NCBI GenBank assembly: GCA_041495845.1
Contig: JBGQDM010000001.1
Span: 1 to 64,000, forward strand
Length of the DNA: 64,000 nucleotides
Source: JBGQDM01 sp041495845
GTDB taxonomy: Bacteria; Acidobacteriota; Terriglobia; Terriglobales; Acidobacteriaceae
Direction: 5' to 3'
A program made the position numbers and the translations under genes. The notes under the pieces are model-generated. The model searched no databases, was not told the DNA's origin, and was given only the letters and a program-made list of their open reading frames with translations. Below, one piece after another: positions 8,725 to 17,566 of this stretch; positions within the stretch are counted from its first letter, which is position 1, and every line of letters begins with the position of its first letter.

Positions 8725-9984
8725 TTGGTGCTGATGAATTCCTTACCCCTGCTGGCTGTGCCTATGGTCTCGCATCCGCCGGAAACTCTGGCGGAAGCGT
8801 TTGCCACGTTCAGTCAGGCGGCAGATTCGCTGGAGCGTTGTTACCGGCAGTTACAGACGGAAGTCGAACGCCTGCGCCGCGAACTTGACGGGAGCAACCT
8901 GCTCCTGGCGGGCAGCCGGGCGGAAAACCGCCAGATGCGCCGGCATTGGCGGCGCGTGCTGGAAGCGCTGCCCTGCGGGGTCATTGTTGCCGATGCCGGG
9001 GGTGAGTGCCGCAGCCAGAATCCGGAAGCGCAGCGCCTGTTGGCGGAACACGGCGTGACGCCGTTACAGATGCTCCCTCCACCTTTGCTGGCCACGTTTG
9101 CCGCTCTGGGCGATGGCGAAGAACGCGAATTGCAGCTGGAAAGCGTCACGGGCAGCCCACGCTGGCTGGCGTTGCGGCGCGCGCCACTTGAATTGGCGGG
9201 CCACGAAGCGGGAACAGGCAGACCGGTTGCCGTCCTGATTGTGCGCGATGTTACGGAAAGCCGCCAGCGCGAGCAGCAGCGCGAGCAGGAACGGCGCTGG
9301 CAAGCGTTGGCCGAAGTGGCGGTGCTGCTGGCGCATGAAATTCGCAATCCCCTGGCCAGCCTGGAATTGTTTGCCGGACTGGTGGCAGAGAGCCGGCTTG
9401 AGCCCGCCCCGAAGGAGTGGATGACGCATGTGCAGGCGGGATTGCGGCTGCTGGCTGCCACCGTCAACAACGTGTTGCATTTTCATGGCGGTGGGAGCAC
9501 GGAACGCGTACCGGTGCGGATGGGAGACCTGCTGCGCCGCGTGGAAGAGTTTTTGGCGCCGCTGGCGCGGCAGCATCGGGTGCGGCTGGAGCATGGCGAA
9601 GAACTGAATGGAATGGAGCTGGCCGCCGATCCGCAACGCCTGGAACAGGTGTTGCTCAACCTGGCGCTGAATGCGTTTCGCGTCTTGCCGCCGGGTGGGG
9701 AACTGCGCTGGCACGGGGTGGTTCAGGCCGAGTGGCTTGAGTTGACGGTGTCCGACAGCGGGCCAGGAATTCCACCGGAGAATCGCGAGCGCGTGTTTGC
9801 AGCTGGCTTCAGCACCCGTCCGGGCAGTCCGGGGCTGGGACTGGCGGTATCGCGCCGCATTGTGGAAGAACACGGCGGCACCATGACGGTGATCGACCAG
9901 GCGGGCGCGGGCGCCACGTTTCTGCTGCGCCTGCCGCGTGGGGAAAGAGTGGCTGCATTCTTGCCCGACGAAAGGAAACCATGA
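8725..9984 (+). CDS. PAS-containing cytoplasmic sensor histidine kinase (FlrB/FleS-like)
   Basis: A 419-residue kinase without membrane segments: an N-terminal coiled coil (about 25-75), a PAS-like domain (about 76-178), a dimerisation/phosphoacceptor helix with AHEIRNPLASLELF (H204), and a HATPase domain with LNLALNAF, SDSGPGIP and GLGLAVSRRIVEEHGG. The longest frame opens with TTG at 8725; ATG at 8734 or ATG at 8764 are alternatives, and the latter would suit the sigma-54 site at 8702. It overlaps the next regulator by 4 bp (ATGA), which makes the two a cognate pair. By position and architecture it resembles FlrB/FleS, the soluble kinases that control middle flagellar genes. Confidence 0.92.
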   Translation: MVLMNSLPLLAVPMVSHPPETLAEAFATFSQAADSLERCYRQLQTEVERLRRELDGSNLLLAGSRAENRQMRRHWRRVLEALPCGVIVADAGGECRSQNPEAQRLLAEHGVTPLQMLPPPLLATFAALGDGEERELQLESVTGSPRWLALRRAPLELAGHEAGTGRPVAVLIVRDVTESRQREQQREQERRWQALAEVAVLLAHEIRNPLASLELFAGLVAESRLEPAPKEWMTHVQAGLRLLAATVNNVLHFHGGGSTERVPVRMGDLLRRVEEFLAPLARQHRVRLEHGEELNGMELAADPQRLEQVLLNLALNAFRVLPPGGELRWHGVVQAEWLELTVSDSGPGIPPENRERVFAAGFSTRPGSPGLGLAVSRRIVEEHGGTMTVIDQAGAGATFLLRLPRGERVAAFLPDERKP

Positions 9985-11336
9985 AACAGGTGCTGGTGGT
10001 GGATGACGAACCCGCCATGCGGTTGGCGGTGGAAGCCAGTCTGGCGCGTTGCGGCTGGTCGGTGGAGACGGCGTCGGGAACGGCAGAGGCGCTGGGCAAG
10101 TTCGAACGCGGGCGGCACCGGCTGGTGATCACCGATGTGCGCATGCCGGATGGCGATGGGATGGAATTGCTGCGCCGGGTGCGGGCCGATTCGCCGGCCA
10201 CGGCGGTGGTGTTGCTGACTGCGTTTGCCGATGTCAGTCAGGCGGTGGCGGCGATGAAAGACGGGGCCGCCGACTATCTGGTGAAGCCGGTGTCGCTGGC
10301 GCAGTTGGAGGCGACCGCCGCGCGGATGCTGGCGCGCTGGCCGGGAGTTCCGAAACCGGCGCGGGAGAGTGGGGCCAGCGGGCCCATCATTCCCATTATT
10401 GGCAAGTCGGCGGCCTTGCGGGCGGTGCTCGAACAGGCGGAGCAGGCGGCGGCCAGCGATGCCGACGTGCTCATTGAAGCCGAGAGTGGTACCGGCAAAG
10501 AGCTGCTGGCGCGCCTGATTCATCAATCCAGCGCGCGGCGTCAGGGGCCGCTGGTCGCGGTCAACTGCGCGGCTTTTCCGGATACGCTGCTCGAGAGTGA
10601 ACTCTTCGGGCATGGCAAGGGCGCATTTACCGGAGCGGCGGCGGCCCGGCCGGGACGTTTTGAACTGGCCGACGGGGGCACGCTGCTGCTGGATGAGATC
10701 AGTGAAATGCCGTTGCCGCTCCAGCCCAAACTGTTGCGCGCGGTGCAGGAGCGCGAGTTCGAGCGGCTGGGGGAAACGCGTACCGTGCGCGTGGACTTGC
10801 GCGTGGTTGCCACCACCAATCGCCACCTGTTGCGGCTGGTGGAGGAAGGACGTTTTCGCGCCGACCTCTATTACCGGCTGCATGTGATTCCGCTGGTGTT
10901 GCCGCCGCTGCGCGAGCGTCGCGAAGACATTCCGCTTTTGGCGGACCATTTTCTGGCGCGCCATACGCCCGCGGGACGCGAACTCCGGCTGGCGCCGGAG
11001 GCGCTGGCCTGGCTGGAACAGGCCGACTGGCCGGGCAATGTGCGGGAACTGGAAAACTGTTTGCGCCGCGGCATCGCGCTCACGCGCGGCGATGAAATCA
11101 CCGCCGCCCTGCTGCGAGGAGCGCCGGGAGCGGGTCTGGAGGCGGCGCGTTTGTCGGCTCCGGCTGCCGGGACGACGCTCGAGGAACTCGAACGCCAGCT
11201 GCTGGTGCGGACGCTGGCCGCCACCGGCGGTAACCGCTCGCAGGCGGCGGTCCTGCTCGGCATCAGCCTGCGCACCGTGCGCAACAAGATTCGAACCTAT
11301 GGTCTTCCCCCGAGGAGCCTCTATGTCCCTGCTTGA
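9981..11336 (+). CDS. NtrC-family sigma-54 response regulator (FlrC/FleR/FlgR-like)
   Basis: 451 residues with all three domains. The receiver (1-115) has a complete site: D8/D9, D52, T80 and K102. The AAA+ domain has Walker A ESGTGKE (168-174), GAFTGA (214-219), Walker B LLLDE and RFRADLYYRL. A Fis-type helix-turn-helix is at the C-terminus (NRSQAAVLLGISLRTVRNKI, about 423-442). It is translationally coupled to the kinase upstream, and its last 14 bp overlap flgB, so it belongs to the first flagellar transcript. Likely role: phosphorylation-dependent activation of sigma-54 promoters for hook-basal-body genes. Confidence 0.93.
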   Translation: MKQVLVVDDEPAMRLAVEASLARCGWSVETASGTAEALGKFERGRHRLVITDVRMPDGDGMELLRRVRADSPATAVVLLTAFADVSQAVAAMKDGAADYLVKPVSLAQLEATAARMLARWPGVPKPARESGASGPIIPIIGKSAALRAVLEQAEQAAASDADVLIEAESGTGKELLARLIHQSSARRQGPLVAVNCAAFPDTLLESELFGHGKGAFTGAAAARPGRFELADGGTLLLDEISEMPLPLQPKLLRAVQEREFERLGETRTVRVDLRVVATTNRHLLRLVEEGRFRADLYYRLHVIPLVLPPLRERREDIPLLADHFLARHTPAGRELRLAPEALAWLEQADWPGNVRELENCLRRGIALTRGDEITAALLRGAPGAGLEAARLSAPAAGTTLEELERQLLVRTLAATGGNRSQAAVLLGISLRTVRNKIRTYGLPPRSLYVPA

Positions 11337-11709
11337 CACCCCCATACTGGAACGACTGACTCGCTATCTGGACGTGAATGCGTTCCGGCAAACCCTGATT
11401 GCTTCGAACCTGGCCAATCTGGATACGCCCGGCTACCGCACGCGCGATGTGAATTTTCAGGCGGAAATGGCGCGCGCGCTGGAGCCGGAAGAGGCGGGCG
11501 GCGGCGTCAACGGCACGCTGCTGTCGGCCACCCCGGTGGCGTACACGGTGCCCAGCCTGCTGCTGCGGCCTGACGGCAACAATGTCTCGCTCGACCGCGA
11601 GGGCCTGCTGCTGGCCGAGACGCAGTTGCGCTATCGTCTGGGCACGGAGCTGGTGCGCGCGGAATTCCGTCGTCTGGCCGCAGCCATTCGCGGCGGGAGC
11701 GCGGCATGA
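11323..11709 (+). CDS. flgB: flagellar basal-body rod protein FlgB
   Basis: Proximal rod subunit, 128 residues. The conserved N-terminal rod motif ASNLANLDTPGYRTRDVNF is at about 24-42. I chose the ATG at 11323 because GAGGAG lies 6 bases upstream and the family starts here; a longer in-frame extension would run through the regulator gene. It overlaps the regulator by 14 bp and flgC by 4 bp. Confidence 0.96.
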   Translation: MSLLDTPILERLTRYLDVNAFRQTLIASNLANLDTPGYRTRDVNFQAEMARALEPEEAGGGVNGTLLSATPVAYTVPSLLLRPDGNNVSLDREGLLLAETQLRYRLGTELVRAEFRRLAAAIRGGSAA

Positions 11710-12140
11710 ACCTCTTTGGTGTTCTGGAAATGGGTGGCGCGGGCATGAGTGCCGAGCGGCTGCGCGCCGAAGTGGTGACCAGCAATCTGGCCAACGTGGA
11801 GACGACGCGCACTCCGGAAGGCGGTCCCTACCGGCGGCGCATGGTGCGCTTTCGCGCCGAGGTGCCGCACGCCTCGCCCTTTCAACTGGCTTTTGAACGC
11901 AGCACCGGCGGACGTTCGGTGCGGGTGGATGCCATCGTCACCGACCAGGCCGCACCCGAGCGGCGCTATCAGCCGGGCCATCCCGACGCCGATGGGCAAG
12001 GCTATGTCGCCTATCCGGCAATTCAGCCGGTGGCGGAAATGGCCGACCTGCTGGGTGCAGTGCGGGCGTATGAAGCCAATGCCGCTTCGGTACAGGCGGC
12101 AAAACAGATGATCCAGCAAGCCATTGAGATTCTGCGGTAG
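11706..12140 (+). CDS. flgC: flagellar basal-body rod protein FlgC
   Basis: Proximal rod subunit, 144 residues, of normal length. The N-terminal motif TSNLANVETTRTPEGGPYRR and the C-terminal EMADLLGAVRAYEANAASVQ are typical of FlgC. The ATG overlaps the flgB stop (ATGA). It is followed 12 bp later by fliE. Confidence 0.96.
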   Translation: MNLFGVLEMGGAGMSAERLRAEVVTSNLANVETTRTPEGGPYRRRMVRFRAEVPHASPFQLAFERSTGGRSVRVDAIVTDQAAPERRYQPGHPDADGQGYVAYPAIQPVAEMADLLGAVRAYEANAASVQAAKQMIQQAIEILR

Positions 12141-12152
12141 ACGGAGAGCCTC

Positions 12153-12449
12153 ATGAACACACCCATTTCGGGATTGCGCATTCTGCCGGCGGAAATTGAA
12201 ACCGGGCTGGGGCGGGAAGCAGGCGCGGGTCCGGGCTTTGCCGACACGCTGCATTCGGCGCTCCAGGAAGTGGACCGGCTGCAGGGGGAAGCCAACCGCG
12301 AAACTGGTGGCGTGCTGGCTGGCGGCACCACCGATGTGCATGGCGCCATGATCGCGGTGGAGAAGGCTGACCTGGCGTTTCAGTTGATGCTCGAAGTGCG
12401 GAACAAAATTGTGCAGGCCTATCAGGAAGTCTCACGGCTGCAGTTTTGA
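12153..12449 (+). CDS. fliE: flagellar hook-basal body complex protein FliE
   Basis: 98 residues. FliE joins the MS ring to the rod. The C-terminal half (DVHGAMIAVEKADLAFQLMLEVRNKIVQAYQEV) carries the conserved FliE pattern; the family is typically about 100 residues. ATG 12153 is preceded by GGAGAG. The order flgB-flgC-fliE-fliF is the standard one. Confidence 0.95.
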   Translation: MNTPISGLRILPAEIETGLGREAGAGPGFADTLHSALQEVDRLQGEANRETGGVLAGGTTDVHGAMIAVEKADLAFQLMLEVRNKIVQAYQEVSRLQF

Positions 12450-12475
12450 AGCGGCGGTAAACCGGGCTGGAAGAG

Positions 12476-14086
12476 GTGGAAGTGGCCGATGAGCGTTCGC
12501 TGGGCCAGGTGATCGAGGACATTGGCCGCTTTGCCGGCGGGATGACGTCGAAGCAGAAGCTGGTGCTGATGGCGGGCGCGGCCGCGGTGGGGCTCACCCT
12601 ATGGCTGTTTGTGGGCGTGCTGGGCGAGCCGCACTACGCTGTGCTCTACAGCGGGTTGCGGGCGCAGGATGCCGCCTCGCTCAGTCAGCGTCTGGCGGCA
12701 CGCAATATTCCCTCTCGCGCTTCGCCCGATGGGGCCAGCCTGCTGGTGCCGCTGGAGCAAATGGATGCAGCCCGCCTGGAGACGGCGTCGCAGGGTTTGC
12801 CACGCAATGCCCGGCTAGGCTTTGAACTCTTCGACACGCCCAACTGGGCGGGCAGCGATTTCAGCGAAAAAGTCAACTATCAGCGCGCGCTCGAAGGCGA
12901 ACTGGAACGCACCCTCGAAACCCTAGGCGATGTGGAAGCGGTGCGGGTGCATGTGGTGTTGCCCGAGGATTCGCTGTTCAGCGAGCGCGAGCGCGAAGCC
13001 AAGGCGGCAGTGATTGTGAAGACGCGTGGCGGACGGCTGGCGGAGAGTGCGCAGGCGGCGATTCCGCAGTTGGTGGCCAGCGCTGTCGACCGGCTGCGCC
13101 CGGAAAATGTGACCGTCATCGATGCGGATAGTCAGCAGGCGTTGCCACACGCGTCGGGAGCCGGAACCCATGCCGGTGGGCTGGCCCCCGATCAGGAACT
13201 GGCGGCCAGCCTGATCAGCACCCTCGAGCCGGTCGTGGGCGTCGACCATGTGCGGGTCAGTGTGCACGCGGAGTACGACCCGTCCTCGAGCGAGGAATCG
13301 CAGGAGACGTATGACCCGAAAGCTACCGCGGCATTGAGTCAGCAGCGTTCGGATGAAGCTTCTGGAGCGCCCGCGGCAGCCGGCATTCCTGGCACTGCCA
13401 GCAATGTTCCCGGGGCGCAGCCTACGGGCGTGGCCCTGGTCAGTGGAGCCGACAGCGAGCACCAAACGTCGCATTCGGAAAGCACGACCTTCGCGGTCAG
13501 CAAGAACGTGCGGCACATGGTTGCGCCCGCTGGGCGTTTGCGGCGGATCACGGCGGCCGTCCTGGTGGATGATGCGGTCGAGTGGACAGAAGACAAAGGC
13601 AAGAAGACTGAGACCCGGCGCAAACGCACGGCGGACGAGTTGAAGCAGATTGAGCAGCTGGCGCGTGCTGCCGTAGGAGCGGACACGGCGCGCGGCGATC
13701 TGCTGGTGGTCGAGAACATCGCTTTCCGGCGCGACCCGGTGACCACGCCGGTGGCGCCGGGATGGCCGCAACGGGTACGGCAGTTGCTGACAAATTGGGC
13801 GGGCCTGTTGCGCTACGCCGCGCTGGGAGCGTTGTTCCTGGTGGTGTATCTGCTGCTGCTGCGCCCGCTGAAGAAAGAAGCATTGACTGCGTTCCGGCAG
13901 TTACCGGCGCGGGCGGCGAAGGGTTCGGGGGCGGTGAGTCAAGATGCATTGCCAGCTGGCCTTGAGCCGAACGGAGATGAGGTACAGAGGGCGGCGGCGC
14001 TGCGCAAGCAGTTGACCGCGAAAGTCAGTGCTGAACCCAAGGCGGCGAGCCGGCTGGTGCAGGGTTGGATGCGGGAGAAGGCGTAA
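12476..14086 (+). CDS. fliF: flagellar MS-ring protein FliF
   Basis: Forms the MS ring in the inner membrane. 536 residues. A transmembrane helix lies near 27-50 and a second near 446-468, bracketing the periplasmic ring-building domains (ALEGELERTLETLGDVEAVRVHVVLPE). The region between about 240 and 330 is low-complexity. The C-terminal cytoplasmic tail, which binds FliG, ends LVQGWMREKA. The start is a GTG (12476, or GTG 12482) preceded by GGAAGAG. The stop overlaps the fliG ATG by one base. Confidence 0.96.
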   Translation: MEVADERSLGQVIEDIGRFAGGMTSKQKLVLMAGAAAVGLTLWLFVGVLGEPHYAVLYSGLRAQDAASLSQRLAARNIPSRASPDGASLLVPLEQMDAARLETASQGLPRNARLGFELFDTPNWAGSDFSEKVNYQRALEGELERTLETLGDVEAVRVHVVLPEDSLFSEREREAKAAVIVKTRGGRLAESAQAAIPQLVASAVDRLRPENVTVIDADSQQALPHASGAGTHAGGLAPDQELAASLISTLEPVVGVDHVRVSVHAEYDPSSSEESQETYDPKATAALSQQRSDEASGAPAAAGIPGTASNVPGAQPTGVALVSGADSEHQTSHSESTTFAVSKNVRHMVAPAGRLRRITAAVLVDDAVEWTEDKGKKTETRRKRTADELKQIEQLARAAVGADTARGDLLVVENIAFRRDPVTTPVAPGWPQRVRQLLTNWAGLLRYAALGALFLVVYLLLLRPLKKEALTAFRQLPARAAKGSGAVSQDALPAGLEPNGDEVQRAAALRKQLTAKVSAEPKAASRLVQGWMREKA

Positions 14087-15102
14087 TGAGTACTCCAGCG
14101 TCGGCGGTTTCCGGACTGCGCAAGGCGGCCATTCTCATGGCCGTGCTGGGTGAAGATGCGGCTACGCTCATCTACCAGCAACTGCCGGAAGGGCAAGTCC
14201 AGGAATTGACGCGCGAAATCGCCGAAATGGGACGCGTGCCTTCCGAAGCCGTCACCGCAGTGCTCGAAGAATATCAACGGCTGGTGATGACCGGGGAGTA
14301 CCTCGAGCAAGGCGGGCCTGATTATGCGCGCCGCCTCTTGATCAAGGCCTTTGGCGAACAGGGAGCACGCCAGTTGCTGCTGCACGTGGACGAAGCGGCG
14401 GAGATGAGCCATGCCAAGCTGGACTCGCTGCGCAAGGCGGATCCGCAGCAGTTGGCGAAATTTCTGGCGGGCGAACATCCTCAGACCGTGGCCCTCACCC
14501 TGGCCCATCTGGACACCCGCCAGGGGTCAGCCTTGTTGCAGTGTCTGCCCGAGGCGGAGCGCGCGGATACGGTGAGACGGTTGGCACTGTTGCGCCGGTT
14601 CTCGCCGGAAATGGCAGAGAAGGTTTCGATGGGGCTCAACAAGCGCCTGCAATCGCTGGGCGACCAGAGCCGCCGCACCTTTGCTGGACTCAAGGGTGTC
14701 GCCGACGTGCTCAACCGGCTGGAACCGGCGGCGGCCAAAGACATTCTGGAGAAGATCGAACAGGACGATGCCAAGCTGGCGCTGAGCATCCGCAACCTGA
14801 TGTTCACGTTTGAAGACTTGCTGAAAACGCCGGAACAATCGATTCGCGAACTGCTGGGGGCGCTGGAAAAAAAGATGCTGGCACTGGCTTTGCGTGGAGC
14901 TTCGGAGGGTGTCAAAGCGTACATTTTCAAATCCATGTCCATCCGGGCGGTGGACATGCTGAAAGAAGACATGGAGGCGATGGGGCCGGTGCGAGGGAGA
15001 GAGATCACGAAAGCGCAAATGGGGATTGTAGAAACGGCGCGCCGACTCGAGGCGGAAGGCAAGCTGGTGTTGAAACTGGAGGAAGACGATCGTGGCGGCT
15101 AA
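14086..15102 (+). CDS. fliG: flagellar motor switch protein FliG
   Basis: Rotor protein linking the MS ring, FliM and the stator. 338 residues from the ATG at 14086 (TAATG coupling with fliF); an upstream TTG extension is unlikely. The middle-domain motif GEHPQTVALTLAHL and the C-terminal torque helix region IRNLMFTFEDLL with the charged residues that contact MotA are present, followed by KEDMEAMGPVRGREI. Overlaps fliH by 11 bp. Confidence 0.97.
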   Translation: MSTPASAVSGLRKAAILMAVLGEDAATLIYQQLPEGQVQELTREIAEMGRVPSEAVTAVLEEYQRLVMTGEYLEQGGPDYARRLLIKAFGEQGARQLLLHVDEAAEMSHAKLDSLRKADPQQLAKFLAGEHPQTVALTLAHLDTRQGSALLQCLPEAERADTVRRLALLRRFSPEMAEKVSMGLNKRLQSLGDQSRRTFAGLKGVADVLNRLEPAAAKDILEKIEQDDAKLALSIRNLMFTFEDLLKTPEQSIRELLGALEKKMLALALRGASEGVKAYIFKSMSIRAVDMLKEDMEAMGPVRGREITKAQMGIVETARRLEAEGKLVLKLEEDDRGG

Positions 15103-15727
15103 GGCAGCAGCATTGGCATCCCTGGTCGCCGCGGCGCAGGAGCGGGCGGCGGCGCCTGTTTTCGAATATCCGGCGGTCGGCAAAGCGGAGGGAACTGCGG
15201 CGCAGGCGGATGGGTCCGACCCGCCGGCGAGCGGCCACGGCGAAGAAGCGCGTGCGCTGGAAGCGCGGTTTGCCGAAGCCATTGCCGCTGCGGCGGCGGG
15301 AGAGCGGGCCCATCTCACGCGCGCGGTCGAAGAATTCAAGCGCGATCGGGCGGAGTTCTTTGCCCGGGTCGAAGGGGAACTGGTGGAACTGGCGCTGGCC
15401 ATTGCCGGCCGCATTCTGCATCGCGAATCGCAGGTGGATCGCCGGCTGCTGGCGGGGCTGGCCCGGGTGGCCGTAGAAAAAATTGAGCAGCGCACGGCGG
15501 TACGGCTGCGAGTGCCGCGGGGCGATGGGCCGGTGTGGCAAGAGCATCTCTCCGCTCAGACCGCACTGCCTGCGGTCGAAGTGGTTGAGGACGAAACTCT
15601 AGGCGAGGGCTCCTGCCGCTTGGAGACCGAACTCGGTACGGCGGAGCTGGGGCTGGAGTCACAACTGAAAGAGGTGGAACAAGGTCTGATGGACTTGTTG
15701 GCGGCGCGGCCGGGAGCGCGTTCATGA
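15092..15727 (+). CDS. fliH: flagellar assembly protein FliH
   Basis: 211 residues, GTG start at 15092 inside the end of fliG. FliH is the peripheral stalk/regulator of the FliI ATPase. The N-terminal 60 residues are Ala-rich and poorly conserved. The central coiled coil (EEARALEARFAEAIAAAAAG) and the C-terminal domain (FARVEGELVELALAIAGRIL, then DETLGEGSCRLETELG) match the FliH/HrpE pattern. It overlaps fliI by 4 bp. Confidence 0.9.
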   Translation: MAAKAAALASLVAAAQERAAAPVFEYPAVGKAEGTAAQADGSDPPASGHGEEARALEARFAEAIAAAAAGERAHLTRAVEEFKRDRAEFFARVEGELVELALAIAGRILHRESQVDRRLLAGLARVAVEKIEQRTAVRLRVPRGDGPVWQEHLSAQTALPAVEVVEDETLGEGSCRLETELGTAELGLESQLKEVEQGLMDLLAARPGARS

Positions 15728-17034
15728 GCGCGCCGCCGGGACTCGTCCGTTTCCTGACCGAAGCCCGCAGCCGACGTGGGATACGCTGGCGCGGCGAGGT
15801 GCGCGAAGTGCGCGGGGCGTTGGTGGAATCGCAAGGCCCGCCCGCCACCGTGGGGGAACGCTGCCAGTTTGTGAATGCTCAAGGCGAGATTCTGGAAGGG
15901 GAGATTGTTGGTTTTCGCGGTGCCCGCACTCTGGCCATGGCGCTGGCGGGTGCCACCGGCCTGGGACATGGCGACTCAGTCTTCACCTGGGGAGCGCGTC
16001 CCGGGCTGCGGGTTGACAGCTCTCTGCTGGGGCGCGTCATTGACGGCGAAGGCCGGGCGCTCGATGGGCGCGGCACTCCGGGTGGCGTCTGGCAGTCCCT
16101 CGAAAAGAGCGCACCGGCGCCGCTCGACCGCGCGCGCATTGATACTCCGCTGGCTTCGGGCATTCGTTCCGTAGATGCGTTTCTTACCTGTGGGCGGGGA
16201 CAGCGGTTAGGCATCTTTGGCGGCAGTGGTGTGGGCAAGAGTACTTTGCTGGGGATGATGGCGCGGGGTACCGATGCTGACCTCACCGTGATGGCGCTGG
16301 TGGGCGAACGGGGCCGTGAAGTGCGCGGATTTCTCGAAGATGTTCTCGGAGAAGAAGGCCGGCGGCGTGCGATCGTCGTCGTCTCCACTTCCGACCAAAG
16401 TCCACTCCAGCGCATTCGCGCCGCGCTGGCTGCGGTGGCCATCGCCGAATTTTTCTCGGCGCAGGGAAAGCATGTCCTGCTGGTGCTGGATTCCTTGACC
16501 CGGCTGGCCATGGCGCAACGCGAGATTGGACTGGCGGCGGGAGAACCGCCCACCAGCAAAGGCTATACTCCGTCGGTCTTCGCGTTGCTGGCGCGGTTGC
16601 TCGAACGTGCCGGCAACTTTGGTTCGGGCAGCATCACCGGTTTCTACACCGTGCTGATGGAAGGCGACGACTTGCATGATCCTATCGTCGATGGAGCTCG
16701 GGCGCTGCTCGATGGGCACATTGTGCTCGACCGGCGCCTGGCCATGGCCAACCACTATCCGCCCGTTTCGTTGCTCGACAGTCTGAGCCGACTGATGCCC
16801 GCACTCGTAACTCCGGAACACTTGCGCAAAGCTGGCCAGCTCCGCGCGCTGCTTGCCAGTTACCGCGCGGCGGAAGACCTGGTCCGTCTGGGCGCGTACC
16901 ACGCCGGCAGCGACACCGTCCTCGATCGCGCGCTGGAAGTTGTCCCAGAAATAGAACGTTTCATGGCGCAAATCCCCGTCGAGCAGGCCCCGTGGGCCGA
17001 AAATGTGCGCCGCCTGCTGGCGCTGCCGGAGTAG
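15724..17034 (+). CDS. fliI: flagellum-specific ATP synthase FliI
   Basis: Type III export ATPase, 436 residues. The P-loop GGSGVGKST is at 166-174, and MALVGERGREV and VLLVLDSLTRLAMAQREI (Walker B) follow. The export-ATPase motif GEPPTSKGYTPSVFALL distinguishes it from F1-beta. It works with FliH and FliJ at the base of the export gate. Start ATG 15724 overlaps fliH. Confidence 0.97.
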   Translation: MSAPPGLVRFLTEARSRRGIRWRGEVREVRGALVESQGPPATVGERCQFVNAQGEILEGEIVGFRGARTLAMALAGATGLGHGDSVFTWGARPGLRVDSSLLGRVIDGEGRALDGRGTPGGVWQSLEKSAPAPLDRARIDTPLASGIRSVDAFLTCGRGQRLGIFGGSGVGKSTLLGMMARGTDADLTVMALVGERGREVRGFLEDVLGEEGRRRAIVVVSTSDQSPLQRIRAALAAVAIAEFFSAQGKHVLLVLDSLTRLAMAQREIGLAAGEPPTSKGYTPSVFALLARLLERAGNFGSGSITGFYTVLMEGDDLHDPIVDGARALLDGHIVLDRRLAMANHYPPVSLLDSLSRLMPALVTPEHLRKAGQLRALLASYRAAEDLVRLGAYHAGSDTVLDRALEVVPEIERFMAQIPVEQAPWAENVRRLLALPE

Positions 17035-17037
17035 CCT

Positions 17038-17475
17038 GTGCCGTTTCACTTCCCGCTGGAAGGCTGTCTGCGGCACCGCCGCTGGCTAGAGCAACAAGCA
17101 GAACGCCAACTGGCGCAATCCGCGCATGCCGTCGCCGTCGTCCGTGTGGAACTGGCCAGCTTGAAACTTGGCCTTACCCAGGCCCGCCTCGACCGCCGCA
17201 CCGCGCTGGAAGAAAACCTTACCGGCGCGGAACTCCATTTCGCGGACTGGACAGAAGTGCAGCACCAACTGGCCGTCGAAAACTGCGGGTTGCAACTGAC
17301 CGCCGCCGAACTTGGCCTGGTGGAACAACAAAAAGCGGTTCTCGGCGCCCGCCGCGAACGGAAAGTGGTCGAACGGTTGCGCGAATTGCGCTGGGCCGAT
17401 TACGAAAGGGAAGTCGCCCGGCGGGAGCAGCAGATTTTGGATGACCGGTTCCTGCAGCGGCGGCAAAATCAGTAG
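17038..17475 (+). CDS. fliJ: flagellar export protein FliJ
   Basis: 145 residues, GTG start three bases after the fliI stop. The protein is almost entirely charged alpha-helical coiled coil (LEQQAERQLAQSAHAVAVVR near the N-terminus, REQQILDDRFLQRR at the end), as expected for FliJ, the central stalk of the export ATPase. Sequence conservation in this family is low, so the call rests on length, coiled coil and position. Confidence 0.85.
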   Translation: MPFHFPLEGCLRHRRWLEQQAERQLAQSAHAVAVVRVELASLKLGLTQARLDRRTALEENLTGAELHFADWTEVQHQLAVENCGLQLTAAELGLVEQQKAVLGARRERKVVERLRELRWADYEREVARREQQILDDRFLQRRQNQ

Positions 17476-17566
17476 CATCTCTTGCCCAGGAGACCCGGCA
17501 GTTGTTGCCTAATGGGCCCGCGTCGGACTTTCTCCGCGGCCGTTCCGCTTCTCCTTCCTGCCTGGC
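17476..17566 (+). other. fliJ-fliK spacer
   Basis: 91 bp. One of the few gaps in this operon. It is pyrimidine-rich just before the fliK ATG and has no recognisable Shine-Dalgarno sequence or promoter. Confidence 0.4.

Noticed and set aside
9723..11345. 540-codon minus-strand open frame
   Set aside because: Shadow of the sigma-54 regulator at 9981; composition typical of an antisense frame in GC-rich DNA.
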